Origin: Chryseobacterium sp. ERMR1:04
GTDB lineage: Bacteria > Bacteroidota > Bacteroidia > Flavobacteriales > Weeksellaceae
Assembly: GCF_001297705.1 (NCBI RefSeq)
Contig: NZ_LIRF01000003.1
Location: 1,116,001 to 1,180,000, forward strand
DNA: 64,000 bases
Direction: 5' to 3'
Numbering within the stretch: the stretch's first letter is position 1; each line of letters opens with the position of its first letter. This document shows positions 1-8,964 of this stretch, piece by piece. A program made the position numbers and the translations under genes. Under the pieces are notes generated by a model. It was not told the origin of the DNA and made no database searches. It saw only the letters and a list, made by a program, of their open reading frames with translations.

Positions 1-95
1 GTCTCTTGATATTCTTTAGACAGTCGGTAACTTTCAGTATCGTGGAAGCTTCCTTTTTCATGGGTGGGAACACCTGTAATTAATTTAGGTTTCAT
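1..95 (-). CDS. Partial protein of unknown function, N-terminus only
   Basis: An open frame starts at the ATG whose complement ends at 95 and runs off the left edge of the window after 31 codons. The visible start, MKPKLITGVPTHEKGS, is hydrophilic and has no signal peptide or recognisable domain. It points the same way as the stress-related genes that follow and could be another member of that block. I do not recognise the family; the frame is supported only by its start and the absence of stops. Confidence 0.4.
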   Translation of the reverse strand, partial: MKPKLITGVPTHEKGSFHDTESYRLSKEYQE

Positions 96-341
96 ATTTT
101 ATTTTTTATAAAATTTTTATCTTAGTTTTCACCATAAGAAATCTCTAATTGTTTAGATACCGAGATCCTTTTTTTCTTAACCCAATTGAAGGATAATCAG
201 TGATAAAATTGCTGAAAACTAACTGCGCCGATTCTAAAATGATTAACCAAAATGAGAATCATATAACTTCAGTTAAACGGCGTATCATTTGTAAAAATTC
301 ACTTTTATAATTTTCAAACACTGCCTGCATACAATGAAGAC

Positions 342-842
342 TTATTTTAATATAATCATTTGATTGAGTTGACATTTAAAACAACCAAGAATAAATTCTG
401 CGTAATAAAGCTGAGCTGTTGAAGCCTCTGTTTTATAATGCAGTTCCAATTTTTTAGATAGAACAATTTCATTTTTATAGGCAAATGAAAAATGCGCAAA
501 AATTTTCTCATCAGACTCTTTTACAGGAGTTGCATATCCTGTTATGGATATCCTCCAGTCTGCATTGAATAATTTAGCAACATTAAGTGACATTGCCTCC
601 GCCATTTCTTTCGAAACACAATTACACTTTCTCGCTTTCTCTTCATCTATATTAAGAAGTTTAAGTTTTTCTTCAAGAGTGTAGGCAGTAATTCCGCCTT
701 TAAAAAATTCAGATGCTTCTTTCATCTGCGAAAATGAAAACTGGAGGCAACCTGAAGTAACACTTTCCGCTACAGATACTGATTCATCAGCATCTCTCAG
801 TGCCTCACCGATGTAATCCAACAACGACTGCATAAATTCCAT
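342..842 (-). CDS. CinA C-terminal domain protein (nicotinamide-nucleotide amidase-like)
   Basis: A 166-residue stand-alone CinA C-terminal domain. The N-terminal part has the family signature as SVAESVTSGCLQFSF (usually AESCTGG), followed by FFKGGITAYT and a central VSKEMAEAM segment, all in the usual order. Family members deamidate nicotinamide mononucleotide in pyridine nucleotide salvage. Here the usual TGG of the active-site loop reads TSG, so catalysis is not certain. It lacks the molybdopterin-binding N-terminal domain of full-length CinA, as is common for short homologues. It lies 54 bp downstream of the alcohol dehydrogenase on the same strand and may share its transcript. The ATG at 842 is used; a second Met lies three codons in. 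Confidence 0.8.
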   Translation of the reverse strand: MEFMQSLLDYIGEALRDADESVSVAESVTSGCLQFSFSQMKEASEFFKGGITAYTLEEKLKLLNIDEEKARKCNCVSKEMAEAMSLNVAKLFNADWRISITGYATPVKESDEKIFAHFSFAYKNEIVLSKKLELHYKTEASTAQLYYAEFILGCFKCQLNQMIILK

Positions 843-896
843 TAGAATAATTTTTAATTGTCAAAAAATATAGCTTTTGTAATAAGTTATATCACC

Positions 897-2063
897 TCAT
901 CTCCAAGGGTCCAAAACAACTTTTACACATCCATCCTGCTTCTTATCAAATATCTCATACCCTTTTGCAACATCATTAAGTGAGAGTCGGTGTGTTATTA
1001 TATCATCTAGCTTTACCTGCCCGGTTTCCACATACTTCATTAATTTATCAATAATTGTATGAACTGGAGACTGCCCTGCCTTTAGTGTAATACCCTTATC
1101 AAAAAGTTGACCTACCCTGAAATTATCGTAATTCATGGGATAAACCCCTAATATTGAAACAAACCCACCACGTCGTACTCCACTCATACATGCGTCCAGT
1201 ACTTTGATAGATCCTTTTTCAAAATTAACTAAAGCTTTAGCTTTATCTGTCAAATTTCTGTCAGGTTCAAAACCTACGGCATCAATACACAGATCAGCAC
1301 CCCTACCGTTTGTCATGCTTCTGATTTCTTCAACAGTCTGCTTGGCATCTTTCCATAAAATTGTTTCACAGCCCGTAATGTTTTTGATCTGATCTAAGCG
1401 ATATTGTAATGTATCTATAACAATAACTTTCTTTGCGTTATGAAGAATTGCACTTTTTACAGCCATTGATCCTACGGGACCTGCACCAAAAACAGCAACC
1501 GTTTCACCTCCTTGAAGATCTGCCCACATAACACCTGTATAGCCTGTAGGAAAAATATCGGTGAGAAATAAAACCTGCTCGTCCGACAATGAATCTGCAA
1601 CCTTCGTAGGACCGAAATTAGCATAGGGAACCCTCACATATTGAGCCTGTCCACCATTATATCCGCCATATAAGTCAGTATATCCAAACATTCCTCCACC
1701 CTTTTCGGTAGTAAGACCTCCTTCCGGACCATAATTCTCTATATTTGAATTTTCACATGCTGATGGCAAGTCATGTTGACAAAAATAACATCCTCCACAT
1801 GCAATAGGAAATGGTACCACCACCCTATCACCTGCCTGCAAATGATGAATATTTTTACCTACTTCTTCAACAATTCCCATAAACTCATGTCCCATTATCA
1901 TAGGGCGGGGCTGTGGAATTCCTCCGGAATACATATGAAGATCGCTGCCACAAATCGCGGTTGAGGTCACTCGGAGAATAATATCATTTTGATCTTCTAT
2001 TTTCGGATCTTCTACGGTATCGCAGGTAATATTACCTGGCGAATGAAAAACTGCTGCTTTCAT
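897..2063 (-). CDS. Zinc-dependent alcohol dehydrogenase (formaldehyde dehydrogenase-like)
   Basis: A 388-residue medium-chain dehydrogenase of the MDR superfamily. Catalytic zinc ligands are visible at C38 and in GHE (H59, E60). The structural zinc lobe has cysteines at 89, 92, 95 and 103. A Rossmann motif, VFGAGPVGSMA, lies near residues 192-202. The insertion after the zinc lobe and the overall length resemble the glutathione-independent formaldehyde dehydrogenase/threonine dehydrogenase-like branch, so an NAD-dependent oxidation of an alcohol or aldehyde hydrate is likely; the substrate cannot be read from sequence. It belongs to the minus-strand stress block with CinA and is probably cytosolic. 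Start chosen at 2063, where MKAAVFHSPG is the typical N-terminus. Confidence 0.88.
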   Translation of the reverse strand: MKAAVFHSPGNITCDTVEDPKIEDQNDIILRVTSTAICGSDLHMYSGGIPQPRPMIMGHEFMGIVEEVGKNIHHLQAGDRVVVPFPIACGGCYFCQHDLPSACENSNIENYGPEGGLTTEKGGGMFGYTDLYGGYNGGQAQYVRVPYANFGPTKVADSLSDEQVLFLTDIFPTGYTGVMWADLQGGETVAVFGAGPVGSMAVKSAILHNAKKVIVIDTLQYRLDQIKNITGCETILWKDAKQTVEEIRSMTNGRGADLCIDAVGFEPDRNLTDKAKALVNFEKGSIKVLDACMSGVRRGGFVSILGVYPMNYDNFRVGQLFDKGITLKAGQSPVHTIIDKLMKYVETGQVKLDDIITHRLSLNDVAKGYEIFDKKQDGCVKVVLDPWR

Positions 2064-2145
2064 ATTCCTGTATTTTTGATTTGATGTATAGTATACTTAC
2101 TTAAAAAACAATTTTAAGTCATATTAAAAATTTAATTTGATTGAA

Positions 2146-2478
2146 TTATTTGCTGTATATATCCACTATCTCTTTAATAAGAAGTGTGGGATTGGAAAGT
2201 CCTGACTTACCAACTAGTAGTACAGTTAAAAATAAGTAAAGAACATACAAGGAACTCATACTAATCCCTATAATACTAAGTGTTCTTCCTGTTTTTAAAT
2301 TGTCAAAATTGTTATATTTACTCTTGTCTTTTTCATAAATAAATTTATCTTTCTTATAAAGAAAAAGAGCAACAATTCCAGTAAGAATACCGGGAATCCC
2401 ATAACAGCAACACAATGCTATTGAAGAAATACCCAGTACAAGAACTGCAGTAGTATATGGTAATTTGGATTTTTTCAT
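2146..2478 (-). CDS. Small CCC-motif membrane protein (DUF4190-like)
   Basis: A 110-residue protein with two hydrophobic hairpins. Residues about 9-42 contain the cysteine triplet in ALCCCYGIPGILTGIVALFL, and residues about 68-92 form a second membrane segment. A lysine-rich loop (about 43-65) separates them. This matches the CCC-motif or DUF4190-type membrane proteins common in flavobacteria, whose function is unknown. It sits between alcohol dehydrogenase and DUF4142 genes in the same orientation with about 80 and 280 bp gaps, so co-expression is only possible. Confidence 0.65.
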   Translation of the reverse strand: MKKSKLPYTTAVLVLGISSIALCCCYGIPGILTGIVALFLYKKDKFIYEKDKSKYNNFDNLKTGRTLSIIGISMSSLYVLYLFLTVLLVGKSGLSNPTLLIKEIVDIYSK

Positions 2479-2718
2479 ACTTTAAATTGCAAATATTAAT
2501 ATAAAACAAATTCGCACAAAACACTATGATCCATGGTCTTATATTTTATTCAACACTTATACGATAGTACATTTATATTTTAGATTTGAATAAGCACCTA
2601 ACCTAGTTTAATTATTAAAATAAACATTCTGCCATTACTTGGTTTTATTCTTCAGTTCAAAAATGATAATTTCCAAAAGAAAGTTTGAAAAAATAATGGT
2701 TAAGATGCAATAAGAAAA

Positions 2719-2745
2719 GATAATCCCACCCAACATGGGATTATC
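2719..2745 (-). terminator. Stem-loop terminator after the DUF4142 gene
   Basis: A perfect 10-bp inverted repeat, GATAATCCCA / TGGGATTATC, with a 7-nt loop lies 16 bp beyond the stop of the DUF4142 gene. On the minus strand it is followed by TTTTCTTATT, fitting a factor-independent terminator. Confidence 0.75.
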
Positions 2746-2760
2746 AAATATTTATATTAT

Positions 2761-3366
2761 TTATTTAACAGCGTCCTTAGCTTTTTCAGATATCATTAAA
2801 TGATGTTCTAAAGATGGCAGCGTCTTTTTAGCAAAAGCTCTTAAAGAAGTTTCAGACCCTTCAGCTATTTCTTTTTTAAAATCAGCTATAGTCTTTTGAT
2901 GATCACTCATCATTAGGCTTGTGTAATTACGATCGAATTCGGCACCTTTCTTTGTTTTTAACTCATCATACGTTTTCTGTTGTGTGGCATCTAAGCTTTC
3001 AGGTAAGGTATAAGCATTAGTTGATGCCCATTGTTTCAATTCACCGTTCGCTTTGCCATGATCTGTTACCATCATTTCACCCAATGCCTTTACTGAGGGG
3101 TTTGCTCCATTTTTAGCTGCAAGTTCTCCTGTCATGACTTCCATCATTCCTCCTTTTGCTGCTGCATCAGCGAATTTTTTGTCTTGATCATTTAAAGTTG
3201 AAGTAACCTTCTGAGAAGTTGAAGCAGAATCATTTTTTACAAGTCCTGAATCTGTTGGAGAAGCCATTTCAGTAGAGTCTCCCGAGTAATTAGCCTTAGT
3301 TGTTTCTTTTTTGTTACATCCTACTACTGCAGTAGTCGCTAAAAGCATTACAATTAATTTTTTCAT
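2761..3366 (-). CDS. DUF4142 lipoprotein
   Basis: A 201-residue exported protein. The N-terminus MKKLIVMLLATTAVVGC is a lipoprotein signal with the lipid-modified cysteine at 17. A Ser/Thr-rich linker (about 22-58) precedes a DUF4142 domain (about 62-198), a ferritin-like four-helix bundle family; its hallmarks VTDHGKAN and SDHQKT are both present. The role of DUF4142 is unknown, but it is often found beside stress genes, as here with YciE and catalase. It should sit in the periplasm or on the outer membrane. It has its own terminator at 2719-2745 and a 211-bp upstream gap, so it is probably monocistronic. Confidence 0.85.
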   Translation of the reverse strand: MKKLIVMLLATTAVVGCNKKETTKANYSGDSTEMASPTDSGLVKNDSASTSQKVTSTLNDQDKKFADAAAKGGMMEVMTGELAAKNGANPSVKALGEMMVTDHGKANGELKQWASTNAYTLPESLDATQQKTYDELKTKKGAEFDRNYTSLMMSDHQKTIADFKKEIAEGSETSLRAFAKKTLPSLEHHLMISEKAKDAVK

Positions 3367-3540
3367 AATAAAAATTTATAGGTTTGATATTTTATAAGTT
3401 ATTGGATTATTTGAAGTAGCAGATTTATCTTATCAGTCATACTAATCTTTTATATTGGATTTCATACATTTTCAAAGAATCATTTTTATTGCTTACAATC
3501 TGAATATTTTGTCTTTTTACTCCATATTTTATTTAAAAAA

Positions 3541-3569
3541 TCCACAAACTACAGTTTGCAGTTTATGGA
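3541..3569 (-). terminator. Stem-loop after the YciE-like gene
   Basis: TCCACAAACT pairs with AGTTTATGGA with one mismatch just beyond the stop of the DUF892 gene. On the minus strand the stem is followed by TTTTTTAAATAAAA, consistent with a terminator. Confidence 0.55.
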
Positions 3570-3577
3570 CTAATTAA

Positions 3578-4135
3578 TTATTTATCATTTTCTGCCGCTT
3601 CAAAATTGATAGCATTATAAGCAGAATCTGTCAACAATGCGTCTGCTTCTTTTTCTTCTGCAAGGGTAGCTTCGAGCAATGATGCAACTTCATCTTCACC
3701 GAGAGTTCTTGCAAAAGCAGCTAATGTTCCATAAGAGGCAATTTCATAATGTTCGATCTTCTGAGAAGCGGAAATAATTCCAGCATCACGAACGGGTCCT
3801 GCCTCAGTTTCCTCCAAAATGCTTTCACCTTCCTTGATTAAACCTTCCATTGCATCACATTTTTTACCACGGTTCGATTCACCGAGTATCTCAAAAATAT
3901 CATCTAGTCTCTTTACCTGTCCTTCAGTAACTTTTACATGATCTTCGATCGCAGAAATGAGTTTGGGTTCACTTGCATTTTTAGCCATTTTAGGAAGCGC
4001 TTTTAAGAGTGCTCTTTCGGCATAGATAATATCTTTAAGCTCATCTATAAACAGTTCTCTAAGCCCAGCAGCGGCAGAAGATTTTGCAGCGACTTTTTTT
4101 CCAGATTTTGCATCGTTATTGTCTGTATTTTTCAT
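3578..4135 (-). CDS. YciE/YciF-family ferritin-like protein (DUF892)
   Basis: A 185-residue protein with a low-complexity, Lys/Ala-rich N-terminal tail (about 1-25) and a DUF892 ferritin-like bundle (about 26-175). Characteristic segments are LFIDELKDIIYAERAL, SQKIEHYEIASYGTL and LAEEKEAD. The conserved E/H residues in these helices form the di-metal centre in the family. YciE/YciF proteins are induced by osmotic and general stress in enterobacteria; a direct enzymatic role is not established. It lies 32 bp downstream of the catalase gene on the same strand and is likely cotranscribed with it. Confidence 0.87.
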   Translation of the reverse strand: MKNTDNNDAKSGKKVAAKSSAAAGLRELFIDELKDIIYAERALLKALPKMAKNASEPKLISAIEDHVKVTEGQVKRLDDIFEILGESNRGKKCDAMEGLIKEGESILEETEAGPVRDAGIISASQKIEHYEIASYGTLAAFARTLGEDEVASLLEATLAEEKEADALLTDSAYNAINFEAAENDK

Positions 4136-4167
4136 AATAATATTTTTAAGTGAAGTAATTTAAATTT

Positions 4168-6312
4168 TCATACTAATCCATTTCTTTCTTTTTCAAACTC
4201 CCAAGCCCGGTGGTTGGCAATTGCTGCTATAAACCGTTGATGAGTATCTGAATCTTTATAGGTAATAATAGCTGGATCTGTATGTTTTTTTTTGGCTATA
4301 TCTGATAAAGAAATAATCGGTTCACTCCCATCTCCAAAATAAATGGCTTTACAATGTCTGTACGTTTCGTTGATAAAATCTACAGTCATATTTAGATTAC
4401 CCGATTTGATTAATCCATTGACTGACTCATCTCCAGGGCATACATACAATGCATCAAAGCAAACACTAGAAGTAGTAGAAAGTGAATGATCAGGAATAAA
4501 TTGCTGCCCGTCTGAAGCAATAACAGGTGATGTATTTTCTGATATTATTTGTACTACTGCTCCCTTATTTTCCAATTCCTTTTTCAGTTCATCAGTAGCA
4601 GAAGCATTGACACCACCAGTCATCATAAAACCGATAACACGGCTTTCAATAGTATCTTTTACTGTATTTTTCATGCTTAAAGCTTCAGAGGAAGTTATTT
4701 TACCTTCACTTTCTTCACTTTGTAGAGCTGAAGAATCTGTATCAGCAGGAATACTTTGGTTAGGTTGCAATAATGTCTTTACTTCAACACCAATTTTATC
4801 GGCCACTGATTGAGCTAGATTTTTATCCACAAATGCTAGCTGACCTACCATTCGTTCTCTTATCTCCGGAATGGTGACTTTAGAGAGTTCAAAAATCAAT
4901 GCATTTTGCAAATGAGTTTTTTCAGGCTCCGATTGGCTGTTATAGAAAAGTTTTGCCTGTGAATAATGTTCAACAAAACTCTCACTTCTAGCTCTTATTT
5001 TATGACCTGATATTCCCTCCTCTTGAGATGCAAAACCGCCTTCTTTCATCATTGCCTGATAAGGACATCCACCCCCAATCGAATTAGGTTCATAATTCAC
5101 TTTTCCTTTGGTAATCTGTTGTCTCATATGGCCATCGCGCTGGTTATTATGAACCGTAGTGATAGATCTGTTAATAGGAATTTCATGAAAATTCGGTGAT
5201 CCTAATCTTGAAAGTTGTGTATCAGTATAAGAAAACAACCTTCCCTGCAGCAAAGGATCATTACTAAAATCGATTCCCGGAACAAGATGTCCCGGATGAA
5301 AAGCGATTTGTTCCGTTTCAGCAAAAAAATTATCCGGATTTTTATTTAATGTTAATGTTCCGATGATTTCAACAGGAACAAGTTCCTCAGGAATAAGTTT
5401 CGTTGGATCAAGAAGATCAAAGTCAAAATCATGTTCATTTTCTTCAGGAATAATCTGTACTCCAAAATCCCATTCAGGAAATGCACCATTGTCAATAGCT
5501 TCCCAAAGATCTCTTCTGTGGAAATCTGGATCATTACCTGAAATTTTTTGTGCTTCTGGCCATGCAACAGAGTGAACCCCTAATTTTGGCTTAAAATGAA
5601 ACTTCACAAAATGGACTGCACCATCACTATTGATAAATTTGAAAGAATGTACACCAAACCCTTCCATCATCCTATAACTTCGTGGAATTGCCCGATCACT
5701 CATTAGCCACATGATCATATGAGTACTCTCGGGCATTAGCGAAATAAAATCCCAAAAGGTATTGTGGGCAGAAGAAGCTTGTGGTATTTCATGATCGGGT
5801 TCAGGTTTCACCGCATGTACCAGATCCGGAAATTTCATAGCATCCTGAATAAAGAAAACCGGTATATTATTGGCCACTAAATCATAATTACCTTCTTCAG
5901 TATAAAATTTAATAGCAAAACCTCTAACATCTCTTGCCAGATCTGTACTTCCACGACTGCCTGCAACAGTTGAAAATCTTACAAAAACAGGAGTTTCCTT
6001 ACCTATATCATTCAGAAACTTTGCTTTGGTATATTTTTCGAAATTTTTAGTGAGTTTAAAAACTCCGTGTGCACCTGATCCACGGGCATGGACAATCCTT
6101 TCAGGAATTCGTTCATGATCAAAATGTGTAATTTTTTCTCTCAGGATAAAATCTTCCAGCAAGGTAGGTGCGCGATCCCCAGCCTTAAGAGAGTCTTGAT
6201 TATTATTAATCTTCAACCCCTGGTTGGTCGTCAGTTTTTCATTACTGTTATCTATAGTATCATTTTGAAGTTGATCAAGCTTCGCATTGGATCCGGGTTT
6301 TTCATTTTCCAT
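4168..6312 (-). CDS. katE: Catalase HPII, large-subunit clade 2 catalase
   Basis: A 714-residue monofunctional haem catalase that splits hydrogen peroxide into water and oxygen. The catalytic His is H75 in ERIVHARGSG and the distal Asn is N148 in the NNIPVFF segment. The proximal haem-ligating Tyr is Y362 in GRLFSYTDTQ; these spacings equal those of E. coli HPII (H128, N201, Y415). After the core and a linker (about 500-555), the C-terminal portion (about 557-705) is the DJ-1/PfpI-like domain typical of large-subunit enzymes. The N-terminal 50 residues are variable. It is first in a probable katE-yciE transcript, preceded by a promoter with a Crp/Fnr-like palindrome. Confidence 0.96.
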   Translation of the reverse strand: MENEKPGSNAKLDQLQNDTIDNSNEKLTTNQGLKINNNQDSLKAGDRAPTLLEDFILREKITHFDHERIPERIVHARGSGAHGVFKLTKNFEKYTKAKFLNDIGKETPVFVRFSTVAGSRGSTDLARDVRGFAIKFYTEEGNYDLVANNIPVFFIQDAMKFPDLVHAVKPEPDHEIPQASSAHNTFWDFISLMPESTHMIMWLMSDRAIPRSYRMMEGFGVHSFKFINSDGAVHFVKFHFKPKLGVHSVAWPEAQKISGNDPDFHRRDLWEAIDNGAFPEWDFGVQIIPEENEHDFDFDLLDPTKLIPEELVPVEIIGTLTLNKNPDNFFAETEQIAFHPGHLVPGIDFSNDPLLQGRLFSYTDTQLSRLGSPNFHEIPINRSITTVHNNQRDGHMRQQITKGKVNYEPNSIGGGCPYQAMMKEGGFASQEEGISGHKIRARSESFVEHYSQAKLFYNSQSEPEKTHLQNALIFELSKVTIPEIRERMVGQLAFVDKNLAQSVADKIGVEVKTLLQPNQSIPADTDSSALQSEESEGKITSSEALSMKNTVKDTIESRVIGFMMTGGVNASATDELKKELENKGAVVQIISENTSPVIASDGQQFIPDHSLSTTSSVCFDALYVCPGDESVNGLIKSGNLNMTVDFINETYRHCKAIYFGDGSEPIISLSDIAKKKHTDPAIITYKDSDTHQRFIAAIANHRAWEFEKERNGLV

Positions 6313-6479
6313 AATTTCATTGATGTTAATTAGTTATCATACTATATTTACGTTTTGTGGATACATTATCTATTAGAATCTTATAATCTATATAGTTTCC
6401 CTCTGCATTTGGAATAACAGAGTCATCTAATATTTTTTGGCAATACATAATTATATGATAATTCAATTTTGGTGTATTT

Positions 6480-6524
6480 CAAAACTACAAATAGACATAA
6501 GCTCACCCTATGACCAAAGTCATA
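6480..6524 (-). promoter_or_regulatory. Predicted katE promoter with Crp/Fnr-like operator
   Basis: Reading leftwards, the palindrome TATGACCAAAGTCATA (6509-6524, core TGA-N6-TCA) is followed by TAGTTTTG (6487-6480), an exact match to the Bacteroidetes -7 consensus TAnnTTTG. The centre-to-centre distance is 33 bp, which would place the operator at about -42 relative to the start of transcription. The rest of the 380-bp gap (6313-6692) between katE and the sugar operon shows no gene. Confidence 0.55.
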
Positions 6525-6692
6525 ATGCATACTTATTAAATAAATTTAACTGCATAATAAAGAGCAACACTCAACATATAGTCCTAATGATCAAAACTTT
6601 TGCATATAATATCTAAAAGTGAAGATTATAAAAGGTTTAGTGCTTATCAATAAAGACCTCTTTACAGCTTCTGGATAGGATTCATACAAAGT

Positions 6693-7871
6693 TTAAATAA
6701 ATAAACTAAACATATCTAAACTTTTTTTGAATTGATTGAAAGCTTTTAAACTATCTAAATTTGCTTCTCTAGCTAGAGAAATTGGATTTAAAATATCCCA
6801 AAGCCCACTGTGATGCCAGACATTTAAATCATCCCAATCAGGGCGATCAATTATTGGATAATAGCAACACCCTAAAAGCGGTATTCCTGCTCTCAAAACA
6901 GAAATACATTCTTGGGTTATAAGACGTATCCACTTTGCACGGTCTTCTCCGGGATGACTAGTTTCTGAAATAATCATCGGTCTCCCATATCTTGTGAAAA
7001 CGGTTTGAATTAAAGAATACAGAGAGCGAAATAGAGGGTGCGGGGGCTCTTCTGCCCAAGGTAAAAATTCATGGGTTTCATTAATCCACTGGTTATTGTA
7101 ATAATAATTGACGCCAATAATGTCTAGATATTCGGGCTTACCTCCAAGTTCGGGACACATCTTGCCAGAAAGAATATCATGAACCTGAAATTGTTCAAAA
7201 TGTTTATTTTCAGCTTCAAGTAATGATTTAACATCACTTACATTGCTGGTTACAATACTAATAAGAGGTTCGGTTACCATTATTCTTATGCACGGATCAA
7301 CTGCTTTCATTAGTTCGATACTTTCAATATAGGCTTTCATCAAAGCATATTTCACTTCCCACCCCTGCCCTATACAATAGGGTGAAGTTCCTCGTACGTC
7401 ACCACCCAACCAGGAAATAAAACTGACTTCGTTAATTGGTGTTACAATCAAATATCCATCTGGAACCAAACTTCTATATTTAACAACAAATTCGCGGCAT
7501 AAATTACTAAACCTTCTGGCAAACATAGGATGTAGTGGCGTGAGATCATCAGGATAACCAAAATGACAAATATCCCAAATCACCTGCATATTTTTCGAGT
7601 GAGAAATTTTAATAATACGTTCTACTTCTGTCCAGTCATATTGATAGGGCTTAATTTCCACGGTGCTCCACTGAATCCCTTCCCTTACTGTGTCAATTCC
7701 CAAAACTTTCAAGTTATTATAGTCTTCTTCCAAATAGTTGTCATGTCCTGAAGCCTTGTATAAGTTTACTCTGTTTCCGAATGCATTTTGCTGATCTGCA
7801 CATTCAAAACCACCCATTAGAAAACTTTTGAAAGGATTGAGATTTGATGGCAGAAAATCATTACTGAACAT
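6693..7871 (-). CDS. Glycoside hydrolase-like protein (GH1/GH5-type TIM barrel)
   Basis: A 392-residue cytosolic protein with the fold signals of clan A glycosidases. It shows a Trp/Glu-rich barrel start (REGIQWSTVE), an acid/base-like TPINE (E148) and a nucleophile-like IISE (E303) after strand 7. Such family-1-like proteins occur beside UDP-galactopyranose mutase and glycosyltransferase genes. Its ATG at 7871 overlaps the end of the mutase gene by 11 bp, so it is the last gene of a three-gene operon. It may trim or remodel the glycan built by the other two products; the substrate is unknown. No signal peptide is visible. Confidence 0.72.
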   Translation of the reverse strand: MFSNDFLPSNLNPFKSFLMGGFECADQQNAFGNRVNLYKASGHDNYLEEDYNNLKVLGIDTVREGIQWSTVEIKPYQYDWTEVERIIKISHSKNMQVIWDICHFGYPDDLTPLHPMFARRFSNLCREFVVKYRSLVPDGYLIVTPINEVSFISWLGGDVRGTSPYCIGQGWEVKYALMKAYIESIELMKAVDPCIRIMVTEPLISIVTSNVSDVKSLLEAENKHFEQFQVHDILSGKMCPELGGKPEYLDIIGVNYYYNNQWINETHEFLPWAEEPPHPLFRSLYSLIQTVFTRYGRPMIISETSHPGEDRAKWIRLITQECISVLRAGIPLLGCCYYPIIDRPDWDDLNVWHHSGLWDILNPISLAREANLDSLKAFNQFKKSLDMFSLFI

Positions 7872-8964
7872 ATTCTTTCTGATTTATCAACTTACGGAAA
7901 AGTGCAAGTGACTGTGCTACTACCTGATCCATATTATAATATTTGTAGGTTCCTAAGCGACCAGTGAAAAAGATATTGGGATAATCTTCTGCCAGTTTCT
8001 TATATTTACTATAAATTTCCTGATTTTGCTTTCTCGGGATTGGATAGTAAGGATCGCCTTCAGCAGCCGGATATTCATAAACTATCGTCGTTTTATCATT
8101 TCTTTGTCCTGTTAAGAATTTAAATTCTGTAATTCTTGTATATTGATTGGAGGTCGGATAGTTAATTGTTCCAGTTGCCTGATAATTTTCCTGATTTAGT
8201 GTTTCAAACTTAAAATTAATAGAACGGTATGGTAATTTTCCATAGCAATAATCAAAATAAGAATCGATCGGACCTGTATAAATTAATGTTCTAAAGGGAA
8301 TTACATCAAGAATATCTTTATAATCAGTTTGTAACATGATGCTGATATTTTTATGTGAAAGCATTTTTTTAAACATTTCAGTATATCCATTTTTAGGCAT
8401 TGCCTGAAAAGTATCGGTAAAATAACGATCATCTTTATTCGTCCTTGTAGGAACTCTTGCCGTCACTGACGCATCAAGTTCTGACGGATCAAGATCCCAT
8501 TGTTTTTTGGTATATCCTTTAAAAAATTTTTCATAAAGTTCTCTTCCGACAACATTTAATACAACATCTTCAGAAGTTAGTATGGGATTTCTCTTTTCAG
8601 CTTTTGTGGCTAAAAAATCTGTTACTTCATCTGAAGATAAGTTTTTACCATATAATTCATTAATCGTAGTAAGATTAATTGGAATAGGTACCAACATTCC
8701 GTCTACACTACCTAAAACACGATGTTCATAAGGTCGCCACTCTGTAAATTTTCCTAAATATGTGAAAACATCTTCAGAATTGGTGTGAAAAATGTGAGGT
8801 CCGTATTTGTGGGTGAGAATACCTTCTTCATTATAAAAATCATAGGCATTTCCTGCAATATGATTGCGTTTATCAACAATTAAAACTTTCTTTCCTTCCT
8901 GAGCTAAGCGCTCAGCTAAAACCGCTCCGGCAAAACCGCAGCCCACTATTAAAAAATCATACAT
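7861..8964 (-). CDS. glf: UDP-galactopyranose mutase
   Basis: A 367-residue flavoenzyme converting UDP-galactopyranose to UDP-galactofuranose, the donor of galactofuranose for surface glycans. The N-terminal FAD-binding motif GCGFAGAVLAERLA and the family segments HKYGPHIFHT and FKGYTKKQWDLDP are present, and the length is typical for the family. It overlaps both neighbours (8 bp with the glycosyltransferase, 11 bp with the hydrolase-like gene), indicating translational coupling. A galactofuranose-containing glycan or glycolipid made under the same conditions as the stress genes is an inference from context. Confidence 0.95.
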   Translation of the reverse strand: MYDFLIVGCGFAGAVLAERLAQEGKKVLIVDKRNHIAGNAYDFYNEEGILTHKYGPHIFHTNSEDVFTYLGKFTEWRPYEHRVLGSVDGMLVPIPINLTTINELYGKNLSSDEVTDFLATKAEKRNPILTSEDVVLNVVGRELYEKFFKGYTKKQWDLDPSELDASVTARVPTRTNKDDRYFTDTFQAMPKNGYTEMFKKMLSHKNISIMLQTDYKDILDVIPFRTLIYTGPIDSYFDYCYGKLPYRSINFKFETLNQENYQATGTINYPTSNQYTRITEFKFLTGQRNDKTTIVYEYPAAEGDPYYPIPRKQNQEIYSKYKKLAEDYPNIFFTGRLGTYKYYNMDQVVAQSLALFRKLINQKEYVQ